A DNA stretch of 56,128 nt from Enterobacterales bacterium (GTDB lineage: Bacteria; Pseudomonadota; Gammaproteobacteria; Enterobacterales; Enterobacteriaceae). The stretch's first letter is position 1. Each line of letters starts with the position of its first letter. The translations under genes and the position numbers were made by a program. The stretch covers positions 1 through 56,128 of the forward strand of contig JAATFX010000110.1 in assembly GCA_015654925.1 (NCBI GenBank). The letters are read 5' to 3'. The notes below the pieces were generated by a model that was given only the letters and a program-made list of their open reading frames with translations, ran no database searches and had not been told where the DNA came from. Shown piece by piece: positions 51,407 to 56,128 of this stretch.

Positions 51407-52138
51407 ATGACACGCTCGGTATTGGTGACAGGGGCCAGCAAAGGCATCGGACGGGCCATCGCCTGCCGGCTGGCGCGGGACGGCTTTGGGATCATCGTTC
51501 ACTACCATCGCGACGATGCCGGGGCCGGGCAAACGCTGCAACTGATCAACGCGCAGGGCGGACAGGGCCGGCTGCTGGCCTTTGACGCCGCCAATCGCCA
51601 GGCCTGCCGGGAAACCTTAACGGCCGATATCGACCGGCACGGCGCCTATTACGGCGTAGTGAGCAATGCCGGCATTACCCGCGACGGCGCCTTCCCGGCG
51701 CTCAGCGAAGAGGATTGGGATAGCGTGCTGCGCACCAACCTCGACAGCTTTTATAATGTCCTGCATCCCTGCGTCATGCCGATGATCGGCCTGCGCCGCG
51801 GCGGCCGGATTATCACGCTTTCGTCGGTATCCGGCCTGACCGGCAACCGGGGCCAGGTGAATTACAGCGCGGCCAAAGCGGGCATTATCGGCGCCACCAA
51901 GGCGCTGGCGGTCGAACTGGCGAAACGCAATATTACCGTCAACTGTATCGCCCCTGGATTGATTGATACCGGCATGATCGAGATGGAAGAGCGCGCGTTA
52001 ACCCAGGCCATGGGCCTAATCCCCATGCAACGCATGGGCCAGGCGGACGAGGTGGCCGGCCTGGCCGGCTATCTCATGTCGGATATCGCCGGCTACGTCA
52101 CCCGCCAGGTCATTTCCATCAATGGGGGTATGTTATGA
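51407..52138 (+). CDS. apeQ: 3-ketoacyl-ACP reductase, ApeQ-like
   Basis: 243 aa FabG-type SDR with TGASKGIG near the N-terminus, NAGITRDG, catalytic Ser-Ser and YSAAK (Tyr-x-x-x-Lys), and a C-terminal TRQVISINGGML. It reduces each 3-keto intermediate with NADPH. The stop overlaps the final ketosynthase start (ATGA). Confidence 0.9.
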   Translation: MTRSVLVTGASKGIGRAIACRLARDGFGIIVHYHRDDAGAGQTLQLINAQGGQGRLLAFDAANRQACRETLTADIDRHGAYYGVVSNAGITRDGAFPALSEEDWDSVLRTNLDSFYNVLHPCVMPMIGLRRGGRIITLSSVSGLTGNRGQVNYSAAKAGIIGATKALAVELAKRNITVNCIAPGLIDTGMIEMEERALTQAMGLIPMQRMGQADEVAGLAGYLMSDIAGYVTRQVISINGGML

Positions 52139-53364
52139 ACCGTCGCGTCGTCATCACCGGTATGGGCGGCGTTACCGCGCTGGGCGAAAATTGGCAGGAT
52201 GTGTCGACGGGCCTGCGCCGTGGGGAAAATGCGGTGGTCGGCATGCCTCAATGGCGCGAATTTGACGGCCTCAACACCCTGCTGGCCGCCCCGCTGCCGT
52301 CATTTGAGCTGCCGGAGCATTACACCCGCAAACGCATTCGTTCCATGGGCCGGGTATCGCTATTGGCCACCCGGGCGTGCGAACTGGCGCTGGAACAGGC
52401 GGGATTGCTCGGCGATCCCATTCTTACCGGCGGCGAAACCGGCATCGCTTACGGGTCGTCCACCGGCAGCACCAAACCTATCAGCGACTTCGCCACGATG
52501 CTGACGGAAAAACATACCAACAACATCACCGGCACTACGTATGTGCAGATGATGCCCCATACCGCGGCGGTTAATGCCGGGCTATTTTTCGGCCTCAGGG
52601 GCCGGGTTATCCCCACCTCCAGCGCCTGTACGTCCGGCAGCCAGGCCATCGGATACGCCTTTGAGGCGATAAAACACGGCTACCAGACCGTAATGGTGGC
52701 CGGCGGCGCCGAAGAGCTGTGCCCTTCAGAAGCGGCGGCCTTCGATACGCTGTTTGCCACCAGCCAGCTCAACGATACGCCCAAGCTTACCCCGGCGCCC
52801 TTTGACCGGGATCGCGATGGTTTGGTAATAGGCGAAGGCGCGGGGACGGTGGTGCTGGAAGAACTGGATTATGCCCGGGCGAGAGGGGCGACGATTTACG
52901 GGGAAGTGGTGGGATTTGCCACTAACTGCGATGCCAGCCATATCACCCAGCCGCAGCAATCCACCATGCAGATCTGCATGGCCAAAGCCCTGCAAAACGC
53001 CGGCTTGGCCGCCAGTGATATCGGTTATATCAGCGCGCACGGCACCGCCACCGACCGGGGGGACATTGCCGAAAGCCAGGCCACCGCCGCCCTGTTCGGC
53101 AACCGCACCCCCATCTCATCCCTGAAAAGCTATTTCGGCCATACGCTTGGCGCCTGCGGCGCCCTGGAGGCCTGGATGAGTCTGGAAATGATGCGCGAGG
53201 GCTGGTTCGCCCCCACGCTCAACCTGCGCCATCCCGATCCGAACTGCGGCGATCTGGACTATATCATGGGTGAAATACGGATAATCGACACTGAATATAT
53301 TCAATCCAACAACTTCGCTTTCGGCGGTATCAATACTTCGCTGGTAATCAAACGCTGGGCATAA
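52135..53364 (+). CDS. apeR: beta-ketoacyl-ACP synthase, ApeR-like
   Basis: 409 aa FabF-type ketosynthase with Cys in SACTSGSQAIGYAF, His in SAHGTATDRGD and SYFGHTLGACGALEAW. In APE pathways ApeR is the second, homodimeric ketosynthase and is thought to act early on the aromatic starter. Last gene of the cluster. The gap to the GntR gene (53365-53451) shows a palindrome but no clear terminator. Confidence 0.9.
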   Translation: MNRRVVITGMGGVTALGENWQDVSTGLRRGENAVVGMPQWREFDGLNTLLAAPLPSFELPEHYTRKRIRSMGRVSLLATRACELALEQAGLLGDPILTGGETGIAYGSSTGSTKPISDFATMLTEKHTNNITGTTYVQMMPHTAAVNAGLFFGLRGRVIPTSSACTSGSQAIGYAFEAIKHGYQTVMVAGGAEELCPSEAAAFDTLFATSQLNDTPKLTPAPFDRDRDGLVIGEGAGTVVLEELDYARARGATIYGEVVGFATNCDASHITQPQQSTMQICMAKALQNAGLAASDIGYISAHGTATDRGDIAESQATAALFGNRTPISSLKSYFGHTLGACGALEAWMSLEMMREGWFAPTLNLRHPDPNCGDLDYIMGEIRIIDTEYIQSNNFAFGGINTSLVIKRWA

Positions 53365-53400
53365 AAATGAGATCTAGGTATTTCCACGCTAAAAAACATA

Positions 53401-53419
53401 CAATACCGCCAGCGTATTG
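53401..53419. promoter_or_regulatory. palindrome before the GntR/HutC-like gene
   Basis: CAATAC-CGCCAGC-GTATTG: six-base arms around seven bases, 33 bases before the GntR start. It is a plausible autoregulatory operator. Confidence 0.45.
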
Positions 53420-53451
53420 CGTCCCCAGTTGTCGCGGATAAGACCAAGATT

Positions 53452-54300
53452 ATGAATAGTTCCCTTACCGGGCCGTCATCCAAAAGGCCGCCGGCTGAAA
53501 AACGTCCTTCGCAAGCCACCGGCAAAAAAAACGGCGCGCAGGAGCAAAAAAACCTGCCGATTCACCTGGAAATCCAGCGCGATATCAAAAACCGCATTCA
53601 AAGCGGCGAATGGAAACCGGGCGACCGGGTACCCACTGAAATCGCGCTGATGGAGATCTACAAATGTTCGCGCATGACGGTGAACAAAGCTATCTCCTCC
53701 CTGGTAAGCGCCGGGTTTATCATACGCAAACGCCGCAGCGGTTCGTTTGTCGCTTCACCCCGCGTTGATGAGCCTTTGGTGGCCCTGCAGGATATCCGCG
53801 CCGAAGTCCTGGCCACCGATCGCATTTACAGTTTCGCTATTTTACACCGCGAGATTCGCCATCTTGAGGACAGCATCGAGGCCGAGCATATCGGCGTGCC
53901 GCTGAACGCCCGCATGCTGTGCGTCGAGGTTATGCACTATGCGGACAACCTGCCGTTTGCCCTGGAGACGCGCCAAATCAATTTGAGCGTGGTGCCGGAA
54001 GTGGCCGATGAAACCTTTACCGAGGTGCCGCCGGGGGGATGGCTGCTGGGCCGGGTACCCTGGACCGAGGGCGAGCACTCGCTGCGCGCCATTTCCGCCG
54101 ACGAAGAGCTGTCAAACCAGCTACGGATCGCCGCGGGCACCGCCTGCATCTCCATTGCGCGCCGCACCTGGCTGGCCGGCGATCTGATTACCTTTGTCCG
54201 CTTAATCTATCCCGGCGAGCGCCATCGCTTCGTGGTGCGATTTGGCGCCAGCCCCGTGAGCATGTCGGTACAAAGCCGCGGCGAATATCGGTCAGGCTAG
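53452..54300 (+). CDS. GntR-family regulator with UTRA domain (HutC-like)
   Basis: 282 aa. After a Lys/Pro-rich extension of about 35 residues comes a GntR winged helix (GDRVPTEIALMEIYKCSRMTVNKAISSLVSAGFIIRKRRSGSFVA) and a UTRA effector domain (VPWTEGEHSLRAISADEEL), closest in style to HutC histidine-utilisation repressors. No hut genes are near, so its target is unknown. It sits between the ape operon and yieH in the same direction. Confidence 0.82.
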   Translation: MNSSLTGPSSKRPPAEKRPSQATGKKNGAQEQKNLPIHLEIQRDIKNRIQSGEWKPGDRVPTEIALMEIYKCSRMTVNKAISSLVSAGFIIRKRRSGSFVASPRVDEPLVALQDIRAEVLATDRIYSFAILHREIRHLEDSIEAEHIGVPLNARMLCVEVMHYADNLPFALETRQINLSVVPEVADETFTEVPPGGWLLGRVPWTEGEHSLRAISADEELSNQLRIAAGTACISIARRTWLAGDLITFVRLIYPGERHRFVVRFGASPVSMSVQSRGEYRSG

Positions 54301-54375
54301 TTTTAAGCGATCGTATCTCCCCTTGTTGCGTTACTCTATCAACAGGTATTTTCGGCTGAATAAGGATTAGGTTCG

Positions 54376-55059
54376 ATGACGTCTATTTCATGCATTTTGT
54401 TCGACTGCGACGGCACGCTGGTGGACAGCGAGATTCTGTGCTGCGAGGCCTATGTGATTGTGTTCGGCAGATACGGCATCCCGCTGACGCTGGAGCAAGC
54501 CGTCCGGGAATTCAAGGGGATCAAGCTCTATGAAATCATCGATCGCATGAGAACCGAGCATGGCCTGCGCCAGCAGGTGGAGACGCTGGAGGCCGAGTAC
54601 CGCGCCGAGGTGGCCCGTCTGTTTGATGAACGCCTGGTGCCCATCGATGGCGTGCGCGAACTGCTGCAACAAATTGCCGTGCCGATGGGAGTGGTTTCCA
54701 ACGGCCCGGTCAGCAAAATGCAGCATTCACTTGGCCTGGCGGAACTGCTGCCTTTTTTCCAGGACCATCTGTTTAGCGCGTATGACGTACAGCGCTGGAA
54801 ACCCGACCCGGCGGTTATTTACCATGCCGTCGGCCAATTGCAGGTGCCGGTGGAGCAGTGCATTTTGGTGGAGGATTCCACCGCCGGCGCCCAAGCGGGC
54901 ATTGCCGCCGGCATTCCGGTATTTTACTACTGCGCCGATCCGCATAACCCGCCCATCGAGCACCCGCTGGTAACCCGCTTCGACCACATGGCCCAGTTGC
55001 CGGCGCTGTGGCGCGAGCGCGGCTGGGCGCTGACCCGCTCTGCGGGCGAGTTGTTGTGA
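54376..55059 (+). CDS. yieH: HAD-superfamily phosphatase YieH
   Basis: 227 aa HAD hydrolase, closely following E. coli YieH. Motif I FDCDGTLVDSE, motif II VVSNGP, Lys in RWKPDPA and motif IV LVEDSTAGAQAGI are all present. E. coli YieH dephosphorylates 6-phosphogluconate and purine/pyrimidine nucleotides. It lies near the pst-phoU genes as in E. coli. Confidence 0.9.
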   Translation: MTSISCILFDCDGTLVDSEILCCEAYVIVFGRYGIPLTLEQAVREFKGIKLYEIIDRMRTEHGLRQQVETLEAEYRAEVARLFDERLVPIDGVRELLQQIAVPMGVVSNGPVSKMQHSLGLAELLPFFQDHLFSAYDVQRWKPDPAVIYHAVGQLQVPVEQCILVEDSTAGAQAGIAAGIPVFYYCADPHNPPIEHPLVTRFDHMAQLPALWRERGWALTRSAGELL

Positions 55060-55060
55060 T

Positions 55061-55076
55061 CGGGTATGATTACCCG
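55061..55076. terminator. small hairpin after yieH
   Basis: CGGGTA-TGAT-TACCCG just after the yieH stop. A T-rich stretch follows about 20 bases later. Possible termination for the convergent yieH and phoU genes; weak. Confidence 0.3.
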
Positions 55077-55101
55077 CTAGCCTGGCTCACTAAATTATTT
55101 T

Positions 55102-55860
55102 TTATTCCTTCGGCGTATCCGCCGGGGGCGTCACCTCGACCACGGTATCTTTACCCGTCAGCAGGGTTTCCAGGGCATCGCCGCCCACGTGGCGGAAATC
55201 CTGGCCTTTGACGAAGTAGAAAATATATTCGCAAATATTCTGGCACCGGTCGCCGATCCGTTCGATGGAACGCGCGCAGAACAGCGCGGTGAGCACGCTG
55301 GGAATCGTGCGCGGATCTTCCATCATATAGGTCATCAACTGGCGTACGATGCCCTCATACTCCTGATCGACTTTTTTGTCTTCCCGGTAAATCCGGATCG
55401 CTTCGTCCAGGTCCATGCGCGCAAACGCATCCAGCACGTCATGCAGCATTTGCACCGTGTGGCGGCCCAGCGTTTCCAGGCTGACCAGCATCTGTAAATG
55501 CTGCTGGGAGTATTTTTCCAGCGCGGTGCGGCAAATCTTATCGGCGCCGTCGCCGATGCGTTCGAGCTCGGAGATGGTTTTGATGATCGATATCACCAGG
55601 CGTAAATCGCTGGCGGTGGGCTGGCGCTTGGCGATAATCCGCACGCAGGCCTCATCGATGGCCACTTCCATCGCATTCACTTTGGCGTCGCCGGCCACCA
55701 CCCGTTTAGCCAGTTCTTCATCCTGGCTATGCATGGCGCTGATGGCATCGGTAAGTTGTTGCTCCACCAGCCCCCCCATGGCCATCACTTGGGTGCGGAT
55801 GTGCTCCAGTTCGGCATTAAACTGGCCGGAGATATGCTTATTGAGGTTCAGATTTTCCAT
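55102..55860 (-). CDS. phoU: phosphate signalling protein PhoU
   Basis: 252 aa, two three-helix bundles with the PhoU repeats ([38 protein letters not shown] and [15 protein letters not shown]). It connects the Pst transporter to the PhoR sensor kinase and restrains phosphate uptake. It starts 14 bases after the pstB stop, the last genes of the pst operon in the usual order. Confidence 0.95.
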   Translation of the reverse strand: MENLNLNKHISGQFNAELEHIRTQVMAMGGLVEQQLTDAISAMHSQDEELAKRVVAGDAKVNAMEVAIDEACVRIIAKRQPTASDLRLVISIIKTISELERIGDGADKICRTALEKYSQQHLQMLVSLETLGRHTVQMLHDVLDAFARMDLDEAIRIYREDKKVDQEYEGIVRQLMTYMMEDPRTIPSVLTALFCARSIERIGDRCQNICEYIFYFVKGQDFRHVGGDALETLLTGKDTVVEVTPPADTPKE

Positions 55861-55874
55861 GATATATCCCGTTA

Positions 55875-56128
<254 letters not shown>

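Overview
The window looks like chromosome of a free-living or insect/plant-associated Enterobacterales bacterium of fairly high GC (a Sodalis/Brenneria/Dickeya-like member is my guess, not a demonstrated assignment). The right end carries pstB-phoU followed by yieH, as in the E. coli phosphate region. Fur boxes and an E. coli-type CRP site are present, and most proteins are of enterobacterial families. No rRNA, tRNA, CRISPR array or intact insertion sequence was seen.

Layout. (1) 1-4.2 kb is a toxin/defence-flavoured accessory zone: the C-terminus of a RelE/ParE-type toxin, a SymE-like gene, and a tandem array of Rpn (PD-(D/E)XK, YhgA-like) genes. The array has two full copies and one 5'-truncated copy. 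All three keep an internal, strongly SD-preceded in-frame ATG that would make the C-terminal RpnS-type antitoxin. (2) 4.2-13.7 kb holds five regulator/enzyme divergent pairs: AKR/LysR, SDR/LysR, alpha-beta hydrolase/MerR, MDR dehydrogenase/LysR and HxlR/NmrA-like reductase. (3) 13.7-22.4 kb holds an AT-rich orphan gene, then a catabolic locus. An IclR regulator diverges from a 755-aa FAD oxidoreductase. Across the IclR gene lies a minus-strand run of ACS-type MFS transporter, porin, VOC+NTF2-like fusion and NIPSNAP protein. Three matching palindromes sit in or near the control region. (4) 22.4-25.4 kb has an AraC remnant, a DUF378 membrane protein, a GtrII-like glucosyltransferase and a TetR regulator.

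(5) 25.5-32 kb is haem uptake: a TonB-dependent receptor divergent from hmuSTUV, with two abutting Fur boxes and a long AT-rich palindrome between them. (6) 32-33.9 kb has an AraC regulator divergent from a TauE/SafE permease. (7) 34-38.4 kb is a cellobiose-type PTS operon (IIB, IIC, GH1, IIA, LacI) preceded by a CRP site and a perfect LacI-type operator. A Fic-protein remnant follows.

(8) 39.5-53.4 kb is an aryl-polyene (APE) type II polyketide cluster of 15 tightly packed or overlapping genes. It holds CLF, acyltransferases, two ACPs, an acyl:ACP ligase fused in frame to the ApeI-type dehydratase, glycosyl/acyltransferase, thioesterase, LolA-like carrier, MMPL exporter, lipoprotein, two ketosynthases, a second dehydratase and a ketoreductase. 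No aromatic ammonia-lyase or methyltransferase is present. (9) 53.4-56.1 kb has a HutC-type GntR regulator, yieH, phoU and the 3' end of pstB.

Most promising for follow-up: the Rpn array with a freestanding antitoxin remnant, the IclR/FAD/NIPSNAP locus of unknown substrate, and the ligase-dehydratase fusion with an internal ribosome-binding site.
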